Notes: generated from the sequence alone by a model not told the origin. Counted from the stretch's first letter, positions 1 to 7,530 are shown. The stretch is 12,542 nucleotides of DNA from DUZB01 sp964407525 (GCA_964407525.1 CAYOWC010000129.1:1-12542), one strand, 5' to 3'. Numbers and translations are program-made.

Positions 1-20
1 GAATTAATGTGTTTTTTTCT

Positions 21-48
21 AATTTCCAATTTCCAGTTTCCAATTTCT
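21..48. repeat. Heptamer tandem array, 4 copies (AATTTCC)
   Basis: Four consecutive 7-nt units start at 21, 28, 35 and 42: AATTTCC, AATTTCC, AGTTTCC and AATTTCT. The array lies downstream of ubiX, outside any plausible gene. It is followed by a looser patch of 8-nt units with a GCGAAA core (51-78). Two more heptamer arrays with different unit sequences occur in this window, at 10960 and 12503. Confidence 0.75.
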
Positions 49-111
49 CTGCGAAAACGCGAAATCACGAAAGTGTAAACTACTTTTTGGCTTAAATGAA
101 GGAAGCCTGAT

Positions 112-678
112 TTAATACTCTCCCGTCCAGCGGGTAAAGAGATCGTGCTCGATGCCGAAGAAATCGAAGACTTTTCCAATGGTTTGATCAAGGATATCCT
201 GAATAGTTTTGGGATGGTGATAAAAAGAGGGCACAGGCGGAAGGATGTGCGCCCCCATGTCGGCTGCCATGGTCATCAGCCTGAGATGGCCTTTGTGAAG
301 GGGTGTTTCCCGCACCACGAGAGCCAGTTTCCTTTTCTCCTTGAGAGTGACGTCAGCGGCCCGCACAAGGAGGTTGTCGTTGTATGAATTGGCAATTCCT
401 GACAAGGTTTTGATGGTACAGGGAATAACCACCATGCCTTCCACGAGATAAGAGCCGCTGGCCAGGGCAGCCCCCACATCCTTGTTGTCATAGACACGGG
501 AAGCCATTTCCTCCACTTCACGGACCTTATAGGGGGTTTCGATCTCGATATTCTTTTTGCCTGATTCCGACAGTATCAGGTGGGTTTCCACGTCCATTTC
601 AGAGAGGATCTCGAGCATTCTGGCGCCATAAATGACGCCGCTGGCGCCTGCAATGCCGATGATGATTTTTTTGGTCAT
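112..678 (-). CDS. ubiX: UbiX-family flavin prenyltransferase
   Basis: At 188 residues this is the usual length for UbiX/Pad1 proteins, which join a dimethylallyl group to FMN to make prenylated FMN (prFMN), the cofactor of UbiD enzymes. The N-terminal flavin-binding signature GASGVIYG is at residues 11-18. The family core follows: PCTIKTLSGIA (86-96, with T88 where many members have Ser), DNLLVRAADV (101-110), LKEKRKLALVVRETPL (112-127) and PPVPSFYHHP (147-156). All key blocks are present and the frame is intact. It is the last gene on its strand, 116 bp after a Tm-1-like gene, probably in the same transcript. The ribosome site is weak (GGA about 7 nt before the ATG). A ubiD gene in the same locus suggests dedicated cofactor supply. 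The family call is secure; the link to this particular UbiD is inference. Confidence 0.95.
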   Translation of the reverse strand: MTKKIIIGIAGASGVIYGARMLEILSEMDVETHLILSESGKKNIEIETPYKVREVEEMASRVYDNKDVGAALASGSYLVEGMVVIPCTIKTLSGIANSYNDNLLVRAADVTLKEKRKLALVVRETPLHKGHLRLMTMAADMGAHILPPVPSFYHHPKTIQDILDQTIGKVFDFFGIEHDLFTRWTGEY

Positions 679-750
679 ATCTTTTCCAGTCTTTCGAAGT
701 TTATTGTGTAGTTCGGGTTTAATACCCCGCCGCTTGCAGCGAGGAGTTTC

Positions 751-777
751 ATTCTTCGTGCCCTTCGTGTTCTTTGT
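751..777 (-). repeat. Nonamer tandem array, 3 copies (ACGAAGRRC)
   Basis: Read on the minus strand, three adjacent 9-nt units occur at 769-777 (ACAAAGAAC), 760-768 (ACGAAGGGC) and 751-759 (ACGAAGAAT). They fill part of the gap between the first Tm-1-like gene and ubiX. Close relatives of this unit recur on the plus strand at 2061 and 10888. Confidence 0.65.
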
Positions 778-794
778 GGTAAAATGTAAGCGTG

Positions 795-2006
795 CTATAG
801 GATTTTCAAGGATGCCTGAACAACCGCTTCCGCAAATCCTGCATCCTCCATGTTGGTATCTACTTTGATAATTTCAATATCTGCATTGAGGCCGTTTCGC
901 AATTCTTCCTCAAACACAAGGTCTTCCTCTGGGTCATAGGTTGCATTGCCGGGATAATCAACGGAAGACCAGCCCTTTTGAGGGATGAGCACTTTCACAG
1001 GCCCAGTGGACTTGTTGAGTTTTTCCCTGAAAGCCTTTGCTACCTCTCGCAATTCTTCAGGGGAAAGACGGATCCATGTTCGAAACTTATCGAGGTCGTA
1101 CTTTCTTCGTTCATGGTAATCGGGTTTATACCTGGACTTGGATGGCGTCATATGGTTTACGCTGCACAGGGAAATGATTTGGGGAAGTCCTGCATTTCCC
1201 GCGTTTTCCATTCTTGTGGGGCCCGCATCCCTCATGAAGCCGAAAAGGTGCTCACCAACGCCTCCGGGCGCCAGGTCAATGACGCCTTGGAAAAAACCCT
1301 GGGAAATCATCTCTTCCATGGCCCTGTCGCCAATGCCTGCGGCGGAAAACCCGATAACCTGATATCCATGTTTTTCAAGGGCAATCCTCACGGAGCTTGC
1401 ACATTGTTCACAGGGCCCCAACATGGTCATGGCGATGATCTTTTTATCGGCGGCCCCAGGGGTTGTGATGGCATCCTGAAGCATGCCTCCCATGGCGGAA
1501 GCTGCTCTGTCCATGACATTTTTCAGAAGGTCCGATACTCCGGATATCTCAATTACGGAATGGAACAGGTTGATGTCCCCCGTGCCGATGTACCGGGTGG
1601 ACAGTCCCGGCAAGGCGGCGGTGGAAGAGATCATGATTTTGGGAACCCCGAAAGGAAGTGCCCTCATGACTTCGGTGGCCATCAGGGAACCGGTCGATCC
1701 GCCCATGCCCATCACTCCCAAAAGTTCGCCCTTTGAAAACAGATCCTGGGCGATACTGGAAGCACCCTTTATGGTGATGTTTGTGATTTTTGACCTTTCC
1801 CTGGAAGCATGGATCTCTTCAAGAGTGCTGCCACCTGCCTCTGCCACCATGGAGGGGGTGATCTCTGCCGGAGAAGGCCCTTTCCCGCGCATGGAGATGT
1901 CCATCAGCACCGGTTTCATTCCAAGGGAAGCAACCTTATCCCGGAGGTAAAGGGTTTCATCTCCCTTGGTGTCCAGGGTTGAAATAATCAGTACGGCTTT
2001 TTGCAT
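795..2006 (-). CDS. Tm-1-like ATP-binding protein (UPF0261 family), copy 1
   Basis: This 403-residue protein matches the bacterial relatives of tomato Tm-1 (UPF0261), whose N-terminal domain binds ATP; the bacterial role is unknown. It opens with VLIISTLDTKGDE (5-17), the typical first strand. A glycine-rich loop, MGMGGSTGS, is at 99-107. HSVIEISGVSDLLKNVMDRAA (149-169) is a family block. The second half carries SAAGIGDRAMEEM (221-233), DLAPGGVGEHLFG (244-256) and a C-terminal LIPQKGWSSVD stretch. A GGGAG/GAAGG ribosome site precedes the ATG. It lies upstream of ubiX and downstream of the ligase, separated from the ligase by a long repeat-rich gap, so it may have its own promoter. The TIM-barrel protein that often accompanies this family is not in the window. 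A role in ATP-dependent handling of an aromatic intermediate is only a guess from context. Confidence 0.9.
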   Translation of the reverse strand: MQKAVLIISTLDTKGDETLYLRDKVASLGMKPVLMDISMRGKGPSPAEITPSMVAEAGGSTLEEIHASRERSKITNITIKGASSIAQDLFSKGELLGVMGMGGSTGSLMATEVMRALPFGVPKIMISSTAALPGLSTRYIGTGDINLFHSVIEISGVSDLLKNVMDRAASAMGGMLQDAITTPGAADKKIIAMTMLGPCEQCASSVRIALEKHGYQVIGFSAAGIGDRAMEEMISQGFFQGVIDLAPGGVGEHLFGFMRDAGPTRMENAGNAGLPQIISLCSVNHMTPSKSRYKPDYHERRKYDLDKFRTWIRLSPEELREVAKAFREKLNKSTGPVKVLIPQKGWSSVDYPGNATYDPEEDLVFEEELRNGLNADIEIIKVDTNMEDAGFAEAVVQASLKIL

Positions 2007-2060
2007 TTCCTTCTCCCGTCCGCGGGTTGTCCAGATTTTACCATGAAAACATTTTTAACC

Positions 2061-2087
2061 ACGAATCACGCGAATCATACGAATAGA
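2061..2087 (+). repeat. Nonamer tandem array, 3 copies (ACGAATCAC)
   Basis: Three adjacent 9-nt units, ACGAATCAC, GCGAATCAT and ACGAATAGA, start at 2061, 2070 and 2079. The array sits just upstream of the first Tm-1-like gene. It has the same period and ACGAA core as the arrays at 751 and 10888. Confidence 0.6.
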
Positions 2088-2104
2088 TAACATACTGCTT
2101 GTTT

Positions 2105-2360
2105 TCCTGTGTGAGAGGCTTGTAGCCTCGACTGTTACGGGGGACCTGCCGCTCACAAAAAAAGGTTTTCATGTCCCGGGGTGACCCAAGTTATGTCATG
2201 ATCATTTAGCTCTTTAAGCAGTTCGAGGGGTTCATCCCGTGAAGTGCAGGAAAACCAGCAATTCCCATTTAAAGAATATTCCTGTGGGAGCGCTCTTGTC
2301 CGCCGTCTGTTTGGTGGGTTCCAGCCGCGAAAAATCGTGGCAAGATGCCACTCACACAGC
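2105..2360. repeat. REP-like palindromic elements in the ligase to Tm-1 gap
   Basis: The gap between the ligase and the first Tm-1-like gene (2007-2590, including 100 N) has no convincing gene. It contains small palindromes that share a CCTGTGNGAG start. At 2106-2130, CCTGTGTGAG leads into the hairpin GAGGCT-tgt-AGCCTC (2115-2129). At 2281-2359, CTGTGGGAG (2282-2290) can pair with CTCACACAG (2351-2359) at 8 of 9 positions, enclosing TTCCAGCCGCGA and the perfect hairpin GTGGCA-aga-TGCCAC (2337-2351). This resembles REP-type intergenic repeats, but copy number elsewhere is unknown. Confidence 0.45.
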
Positions 2361-2411
2361 ATCCGGGAAATAAGCCCGGCCCATAATGAAAATTACTACA
2401 ATAAAGCATTT

Positions 2412-2621
2412 CACGGGATGAATAGTAAAAGACCCCTATTTTTGTTCTGCTTCAATCTGTTCTTTGNNNNNNNNNNNNNNNNNNNNNNNNNNNNNNNNNN
2501 NNNNNNNNNNNNNNNNNNNNNNNNNNNNNNNNNNNNNNNNNNNNNNNNNNNNNNNNNNNNNNNNNNCACGGGATGAATAGTAAAAGACCCCTATTTTTGT
2601 TCTGCTTCAATCTGTTCTTTG
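2412..2621. other. Scaffold gap of 100 N flanked by an identical 55-bp sequence
   Basis: Positions 2467-2566 are exactly 100 N. The 55 bases before the gap (2412-2466) are identical to the 55 after it (2567-2621), from CACGGGATG through TGTTCTTTG. The left copy holds a duplicate of the last codons and stop of the ligase gene. The simplest reading is two contigs sharing a k-mer-sized overlap that the scaffolder did not merge and padded with a default gap. The real ligase to Tm-1 spacing would then be about 155 bp shorter than shown. Confidence 0.9.
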
Positions 2622-4246
2622 ATCATTGTTTTCAGGGTTTCTTTATTGACTTTTCCTGAATCTCCTACCGCGGGGAATTCGTCCACCACTTCAAGGCGTT
2701 CCGGGAGTTTGAACATGGCCAATTGTTTCTCTTTGAGGAATGTTACCATTTCCTCAAAAGTGAATGTTTGGCCTTTTTTGGATATCACATAGGCGCAACA
2801 TTTCTCTCCCATGGCACGGTCCGGATATCCGACGATGGCTACGGAGGCTACCTTGGGATGTTCATTGAGCAAACCTTCCACTTCGGCGGGATAGATGTTC
2901 TGGCCGCCACGGATAATCATATCTTTCGACCGTCCTAAAATCCAGAGACAGCCTTGATCGAACATGACGATGTCTTCTGTGGTGCACCATCCGTCTTCAT
3001 CAAAAACCGTGGCGGTCAGTTCCTCGTCCCTGTAGTAGCCTGCCGGAGCATGGGGGCCTCTTAGATAGAGAATGCCAGGTTCTCCATCAGGTACCACATT
3101 GCCCTCTTCGTCCTCGAGCCGCACCGTATTGCCGGGAAGCATCCGGCCAACGGTCCGACGCCGCAGCTCCTTGGAATCCTCCACACTGCATCCGGAGACG
3201 GACCCCTTGTCCTGTGTTCCCAGGTCGCTGGTAATGCTGGCGCCAAAGGCTTCCTCTGCTTCCTCTGCTACTTGGGGCGAAAGGTATCCGCCGGCGGAAC
3301 GGATAAACCTGAGGGAACTCAGGTCGTACTTCTTGAAGTCCGCTTCCAGCATGCGCACCAGGTGGGTGGGGACTACGCCAATGGCTGTAGCCTTTTCCTT
3401 CTCGATCAGTTCCAGGGCTCCCTCGGGTGTGAATTCCTCCAGCATGACTGTTTTGGCGCCCGCTATGGGGGCTGCAAAATAGGTCAAGGTTCCGGCTGCG
3501 CCGCCTGCATGGGGTGCAATGGCCATGGTGATATCATCTTTATTGAGGTTCCAGATATCGACCCGACCCTTCGAAGTGCAGACCCTGGGGGCGGTAGGCC
3601 ATTCCACCAGCTTCGGTATCCCGGTGGTTCCGCTGGTGGTGGTGAGCAGGGCCACATCCCATTTGGCATCGAGTCTTCTTTCGTCCAGGACAGATTCATC
3701 AACCGGCTTTTTCAATCGCTCTTGGACAACGTGGGTGAGGGAGAATGTTCCTTCGGGAGCATCCGCGGGGACTTCATCGTCAAACAGGAAAAAATATTTC
3801 AAGTGAGAAAACCGCTTCTGAAGATCTCCGTACATCTCTAAGTAGTTGAATTTCCTGTAAACATTTGGAATTACCACAGCAGTGGCCTCGGTTTTTTCCA
3901 GCATATACTCCAGTTCTCTCTGGCGCAGGTAGGGGTAGACGGTCAGAGAGATGAGGCCGGCCCTTTCGCAGGCAACCCTTGCAAGAAAGCCGTAAACGCT
4001 GTTGGGGGACTGGACGATGACCCGGGCGGACTTTGGAATTCCCATCTCAACCCATGAGATAGCCATGGCATCCACCAGTTTTTTGGCTTCAGCCCAGGTA
4101 ACCCGATATTTGGCATCTACCAGGGCTTCCTGGTCGGGCATTTCTTTGGCATTCCGGCTATAAAAATCGTAAAATAACTCTTCAGTCCAATGTCCATCCT
4201 GGAGGAATTCATTTACCATTTTTTCTTTATATCGAATCGGTTTCAC
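2591..4246 (-). CDS. AMP-dependent aryl-acid ligase (acyl-CoA synthetase / DhbE-EntE-like)
   Basis: This ANL-superfamily enzyme would adenylate a carboxylic acid and probably form its CoA thioester. With the chosen start it has 551 residues. The phosphate loop TTTSGTTGIPK is at 202-212, the aromatic-pocket region PHAGGAAG at 245-252, the hinge block GRSKDMIIRGGQNIYPAEVE at 438-457, and the C-terminal catalytic Lys lies in GDSGKVNK (K532). The N-terminal stretch through FLQDGHWTEE aligns by eye with the start of 2,3-dihydroxybenzoate-AMP ligases. Oddly, the usual GMAEG/YGxTE motif reads LGTQDKG (342-348). Start: an ATG at 4252 is only 1 nt from GGAG, a GTG at 4246 is 7 nt from it, and an ATG at 4219 has a weak site. 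I chose the GTG. It overlaps the receiver gene by 20 nt, which suggests translational coupling. Substrate is inferred to be a (hydroxy)benzoate from the neighbours. Confidence 0.88.
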   Translation of the reverse strand: MKPIRYKEKMVNEFLQDGHWTEELFYDFYSRNAKEMPDQEALVDAKYRVTWAEAKKLVDAMAISWVEMGIPKSARVIVQSPNSVYGFLARVACERAGLISLTVYPYLRQRELEYMLEKTEATAVVIPNVYRKFNYLEMYGDLQKRFSHLKYFFLFDDEVPADAPEGTFSLTHVVQERLKKPVDESVLDERRLDAKWDVALLTTTSGTTGIPKLVEWPTAPRVCTSKGRVDIWNLNKDDITMAIAPHAGGAAGTLTYFAAPIAGAKTVMLEEFTPEGALELIEKEKATAIGVVPTHLVRMLEADFKKYDLSSLRFIRSAGGYLSPQVAEEAEEAFGASITSDLGTQDKGSVSGCSVEDSKELRRRTVGRMLPGNTVRLEDEEGNVVPDGEPGILYLRGPHAPAGYYRDEELTATVFDEDGWCTTEDIVMFDQGCLWILGRSKDMIIRGGQNIYPAEVEGLLNEHPKVASVAIVGYPDRAMGEKCCAYVISKKGQTFTFEEMVTFLKEKQLAMFKLPERLEVVDEFPAVGDSGKVNKETLKTMIKEQIEAEQK

Positions 4247-4775
4247 TATCATTCTCCTTTTTTGATTTGCTTGCCCTGTCTTTGATGCCTGCCCTGAATC
4301 TGTCCCAGAATTCCTGGTCCGTGTCTTGCCAGGCTGCCCCCCATCTTCTCTCGAAATAGGATGTGGGCAATCTTTCCTGCCACGGTTCCCAGGTGCTCTT
4401 TCCCTTTTTCTTGGCCTCGAGAACGTCATTCAAGAAGGTGGTAATATTGGTCAATTCTTCTTTGGGAAGATAGGAAGCTGCGCCTTCCTTGATCGATTTC
4501 ACCAGGTTGTCAGGCGTGAATGCGTGGGCAGTCAGCATGACCGCGGTAATGCCTTTTCGACGTGCAATATCCAGGAGACCATACCCGTTTACGCCCATGA
4601 TATCCAGGACGGCAATGTCAAAATTTTGGGATTCAAGCAAAGTTTTTGCTTCATCAAAATTGGAAGCCCGTACTGTTTCACACATCTCCAACAGTTCTTC
4701 CAATATGTCCAATATATCGGATTCATCATCTACGATGAGGATCCTCTTGCCATCTAACAGAGCGCTGTCTGACAT
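4227..4775 (-). CDS. Orphan response-regulator receiver protein with a Trp-rich tail
   Basis: The protein has 182 residues. Residues 10-120 form a CheY-like receiver: KRILIVDDESD (10-20) with the acidic pair D16/D17, phosphoacceptor D58 in AVLDIMG, T82 in MLTAHA, and K105 in YLPKEE. All residues needed for phosphorylation are present. Residues 121-182 are a charged tail rich in Trp and aromatic residues (STWEPWQERLPTSYFERRW, 127-145) with no recognisable DNA-binding or enzymatic output domain. An AAGGAG site lies 8 nt before the ATG. It sits between ubiD and the ligase on the same strand and overlaps the ligase start. No histidine kinase is in the window. It may act by protein-protein contact, perhaps on a neighbouring enzyme or a distant kinase. 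The receiver call is firm; its role in the operon is unknown. Confidence 0.92.
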   Translation of the reverse strand: MSDSALLDGKRILIVDDESDILDILEELLEMCETVRASNFDEAKTLLESQNFDIAVLDIMGVNGYGLLDIARRKGITAVMLTAHAFTPDNLVKSIKEGAASYLPKEELTNITTFLNDVLEAKKKGKSTWEPWQERLPTSYFERRWGAAWQDTDQEFWDRFRAGIKDRASKSKKENDSETDSI

Positions 4776-4806
4776 GATGAAGTCTCCTTGTTTTATTTCA
4801 GGGTAA

Positions 4807-4836
4807 ACAGACGGCCCGGTTTTCAGGGCCGTCTGT
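4807..4836 (-). promoter_or_regulatory. Strong hairpin between ubiD and receiver gene
   Basis: ACAGACGGCCC (4807-4817) and GGGCCGTCTGT (4826-4836) form a perfect 11-bp GC-rich stem with an 8-nt loop. On the minus strand the stem is followed only by TTTACCC, a poor U tract, then the receiver gene's ribosome site. It could be a partial terminator, a processing site or an mRNA stabiliser that sets different levels of ubiD and the downstream genes. Confidence 0.6.
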
Positions 4837-4861
4837 ACAGCATGAGCAGTGTACCCGTTTA

Positions 4862-4878
4862 CGGATCTCTTAGATCCG
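4862..4878 (-). promoter_or_regulatory. Second hairpin just after ubiD
   Basis: CGGATCT (4862-4868) and AGATCCG (4872-4878) form a perfect 7-bp stem with a 3-nt loop, about 24 nt after the ubiD stop codon. It precedes the stronger 11-bp hairpin in the direction of transcription. There is no U tract, so it is not a classical terminator. Confidence 0.5.
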
Positions 4879-4901
4879 CGAGTTGGTGGTTACTATCCGG
4901 C

Positions 4902-6311
4902 TTATAATCCAAGTTCGGACCATCTGCCTTTCACTCTTTTCACCATGTCCGGATCCAGGGCAATAGGGATCGGCTTCTTTTCCCACTCGTAAGGAATCGT
5001 GGCGTCAATAAGAAGTCTGCCGGTGATATATCTGGCATCGATGGGAAGGGAGGGATCCAGAGGTGTAGATCGTCCTCTCTTGATAACCTGACTCCTGTTG
5101 GGCTGGAATCGGAAACTCAGAGCATACATGACCCTGGGAATATCCCAGGCATCAATATCATCGTCCACGACGATGACGGTTTTGAGTCCGTACGCCCCCA
5201 TCTCAGTGGAGATGGCGGCAGTGAGTACCTGATCGGCGTGACCTGGATATTTCGTTTCTACGGAGATGATAGCCAGGAACCTTCCGGAACCTTCGGGAGG
5301 ACAGTAAACGGACTTGATTCCGGGGATATTCATCTCGTCGGTAAGCTGCTGCCACAGGGTGGCGCCATAGGAGAGAGCCATGACCATGTGGGTATCCGTT
5401 ACAGCGCGTCCAACGGTGGTGGAATACATGATAGGATTGTCCCGATGGGTGACACATTTGATGTCCATGTAATTTCTGGGATCGGTTCCTACGCCGGAGT
5501 AATAGCCCGTGTACTCGCCAAAGGGACCCTCTTCCATGAATTTATCAGCGTCGCATTCTCCTTCAAGGACGATTTCTGCATACGCTGGGATGGGCAGATC
5601 GACCGTTTCCCCCTGAACGACCTTGCAGGCTTCTCCACGGATGGAGCCGTACACATCATATTCAGAGATGTTCGCGGAAACCCTTGCTGCACCGAGGATA
5701 AACAGAAGAGGATCGCATCCGATGATGGAGGCGCAGGGCATCGGTTTGCCCATCTTCTGGTATTTTTTCAGCATCTGGTCTGCATGTTTTCCTTTGATAA
5801 ACTGGGTTCCGATCTTGTCTTTGCCCAAAAGCTGAGACCTGTAGGTACCCAGGTTTACCCAACCCGTTTCGGGATCTTTCGTGATGATGAAATGGGCGGT
5901 GCCGATGAACCTGCCGCCATCCAGGGGAAAGAAATGGGGAACGGGGAACTTATACAGGTCCACATCGTCACCCATGATGATATTCTGCTTGCAGGGGGCG
6001 TCTTTCTTATCTACAAATTCAGCAGGAATGGGATTTCTCCCCATTTTTACCCAGGCTCTCAGGACTTCGGGCAGGGGGGTTTCCTTGGGCAATCCAAGAA
6101 TGAGGGCCAGTTTCTGTGCAGTGGTGCACGAACTGGTCAAGACCGGTGTATCATAGTCTTTGACATTCTCAAAAAGCAAGGCCGGACCCTGGGCTTCTTC
6201 ATTGATTTTAGCAATGTGGGAAAGCTCAAGGTTCCAATCCACTTCCGCGGTAATTCTTTTGAGCTCGCCTTCTTTCTCCGCCAATGCAATATAATCTCTC
6301 AAATCTTTCAT
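4902..6311 (-). CDS. ubiD: UbiD-family prFMN-dependent (de)carboxylase
   Basis: At 469 residues this has the standard UbiD length. These enzymes use prenylated FMN, a divalent metal and K+ to add or remove carboxyl groups on aromatic or unsaturated acids. The cofactor and metal residues can be placed: N153 and R158 in VNLGTYRS (152-159), H176 in KGKHAD, E217 in ISEYD, and E261/E266 in EGPFGEYTGYY (261-271). The spacing closely matches N168, R173, H191, E233, E277 and E282 of Aspergillus Fdc1, so the active site looks complete. A GGAGG site lies about 10 nt before the ATG. It is 81 bp after the PpsB-like gene and about 126 bp before the receiver gene. Next to phenylphosphate-synthase-like genes, the best guess is a phenylphosphate carboxylase-type subunit acting in the carboxylating direction. 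A plain hydroxybenzoate decarboxylase cannot be excluded. Confidence 0.94.
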   Translation of the reverse strand: MKDLRDYIALAEKEGELKRITAEVDWNLELSHIAKINEEAQGPALLFENVKDYDTPVLTSSCTTAQKLALILGLPKETPLPEVLRAWVKMGRNPIPAEFVDKKDAPCKQNIIMGDDVDLYKFPVPHFFPLDGGRFIGTAHFIITKDPETGWVNLGTYRSQLLGKDKIGTQFIKGKHADQMLKKYQKMGKPMPCASIIGCDPLLFILGAARVSANISEYDVYGSIRGEACKVVQGETVDLPIPAYAEIVLEGECDADKFMEEGPFGEYTGYYSGVGTDPRNYMDIKCVTHRDNPIMYSTTVGRAVTDTHMVMALSYGATLWQQLTDEMNIPGIKSVYCPPEGSGRFLAIISVETKYPGHADQVLTAAISTEMGAYGLKTVIVVDDDIDAWDIPRVMYALSFRFQPNRSQVIKRGRSTPLDPSLPIDARYITGRLLIDATIPYEWEKKPIPIALDPDMVKRVKGRWSELGL

Positions 6312-6392
6312 GAAATTTCTGCCTCCATAATATAGGTTAAAGGGGTTAAAGAAACTCTATATAAAAAAATAATAGTCAAACTATAGAACGGG

Positions 6393-7463
6393 TTATCCAG
6401 GTATCTTGATCCGTTTCATGGCCTGAGCCATGAGCAGCTGATAACCGCTTTTGCGGCCGATAACGGACTTTTTCTTGCGCTGGCTCCAGACTGTCTCAGG
6501 GCGGGCCTGTACTATAAAGATACTCTCAGGAAATTCGAAGTCGCCATCAACAGCCCACTCGATATCCATGGGACGCCCGTAATGTTTTTCGATAATACCG
6601 GCTACTCTAGCCAACTCTTTTACTTCCATGCTTTCCATACAGCATTCGCATTGCATTTCTTCCGGCACTTCCACATCGACTGTTTCTCCTTTTTCCGCGT
6701 CATGAATGCATTTGATATGTTTGGTCGATATGGTTCTTTCGTTGGTTTCCATGACCACTTTATCCACGACAAATTTGTCGGGATTGACGGAACCGGATAC
6801 AACGGTTTCTCCCAGTCCCCAACTCCCTTCAATGACTACCTTTGAAGGGTCGCCATTGGTGGGATTAAGGGTAAACATGACCCCTGCTGTTCTTGAATTG
6901 ACCATCTTTTGAACCCCCACACTGATGTAAACCTTTTCGTGGGGGAAATTGTTTTTGTTCCTGTAATCGATGGCGCGTGGTGTGTAGAGACTGGCCCAGC
7001 AGTTTCGGACTCTTTCGATGATCCGGTCTGTTCCCACAACCCAGAGGTAGGTGTCTTGTTGTCCGGCAAAACTGGCAGTGGGAAGATCTTCAGCAGTGGC
7101 GCTGGATCGAACGGCAACCGGCACATCCTTCATGCCGCATTTCTCGCAAAGCCCGGAATACCCCTCTTTAATAGCCGTTTTAATTTCGTCATTCATAGGG
7201 GTATTGTTTATCAGATCCTGAATCTCACTGCTGGCCCTGTCGAGTGAGTCCATGTCGTCCTGCCCCATATTGGAAAGGATATCGATGATCTTTTCTCTTA
7301 TTCCCGTCTCCGAGATGAATGTAAGATAGCTGTCCGTTGTTACTGCAAATCCCGGTGGAACACGAATGCCGGCCTTGATCATCTCCCCTAAACTGGCATT
7401 CTTGCCTCCAACCGTCGGGAGGGATGTCTTATCCAGAACTTCAAAATTGAGAATGTAATCCAT
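6393..7463 (-). CDS. ppsB: PEP-synthase-type ATP-binding subunit (phenylphosphate synthase beta-like)
   Basis: This 356-residue protein consists of the PEP synthase/PPDK N-terminal ATP-grasp domain alone. Visible signatures are VGGKNASLGEM (18-28), VPPGFAVTT (35-43), VAVRSSATAEDLPTASFAG (116-134), GVMFTLNP (194-201), EGSWGLGE (212-219), MDIEWA (299-304) and IVQARPET (317-324). It lacks the phosphohistidine and PEP-binding domains, and the adjacent upstream gene supplies the phosphohistidine domain. This split matches phenylphosphate synthase of Thauera aromatica, where a 40-kDa protein resembles the PEP synthase N-terminus and charges a histidine on its 70-kDa partner, releasing AMP and phosphate. 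GGAGG lies 5 nt before the ATG. Phenol as substrate is inferred from the UbiD neighbour; another phenolic such as catechol is possible. The symbol means the phenylphosphate synthase subunit, not PEP synthase regulation. Confidence 0.85.
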   Translation of the reverse strand: MDYILNFEVLDKTSLPTVGGKNASLGEMIKAGIRVPPGFAVTTDSYLTFISETGIREKIIDILSNMGQDDMDSLDRASSEIQDLINNTPMNDEIKTAIKEGYSGLCEKCGMKDVPVAVRSSATAEDLPTASFAGQQDTYLWVVGTDRIIERVRNCWASLYTPRAIDYRNKNNFPHEKVYISVGVQKMVNSRTAGVMFTLNPTNGDPSKVVIEGSWGLGETVVSGSVNPDKFVVDKVVMETNERTISTKHIKCIHDAEKGETVDVEVPEEMQCECCMESMEVKELARVAGIIEKHYGRPMDIEWAVDGDFEFPESIFIVQARPETVWSQRKKKSVIGRKSGYQLLMAQAMKRIKIPG

Positions 7464-7530
7464 CTATTCCTCCATGGAGCCTTTACTGGTCGGGTGTTTG
7501 GCCCGGAAGTGTGGGCACGTTTCGGGAAAG

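Noticed and set aside
81..110. Hairpin GGCTT/AAGCC after ubiX as a terminator
   Set aside because: The stem is 5 bp with a 9-nt loop and on the minus strand is followed by A residues, not T, so it does not fit an intrinsic terminator for ubiX.
978..1736. A 252-codon open frame on the plus strand opposite the first Tm-1-like gene
   Set aside because: It is a shadow of a clearly coding minus-strand gene; the composition is low-grade and no domain is recognisable.
2153..2362. A 69-codon minus-strand frame in the ligase to Tm-1 gap
   Set aside because: Its first half is made of REP-like palindromic sequence. The second half (ending ELNDHDITWVTPGHENLFL) looks somewhat protein-like and could be a gene remnant, but I cannot link it to a family and saw no ribosome site.
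2244..2576. A plus-strand frame running through the N gap
   Set aside because: It depends on N bases and the duplicated contig end; it is an assembly artefact.
4247..4429. A longer N-terminus for the ligase (start at 4429)
   Set aside because: It would add about 60 Lys/Arg-rich residues lying wholly over the receiver gene in another frame. Homologous proteins start near the YKEKMVNEF region, and GGAG is placed for a start at 4246.
5238..6335. A 365-codon open frame on the plus strand opposite ubiD
   Set aside because: It is fully antisense to a UbiD gene with intact active-site motifs, its translation shows no family features, and no good ribosome site was seen.
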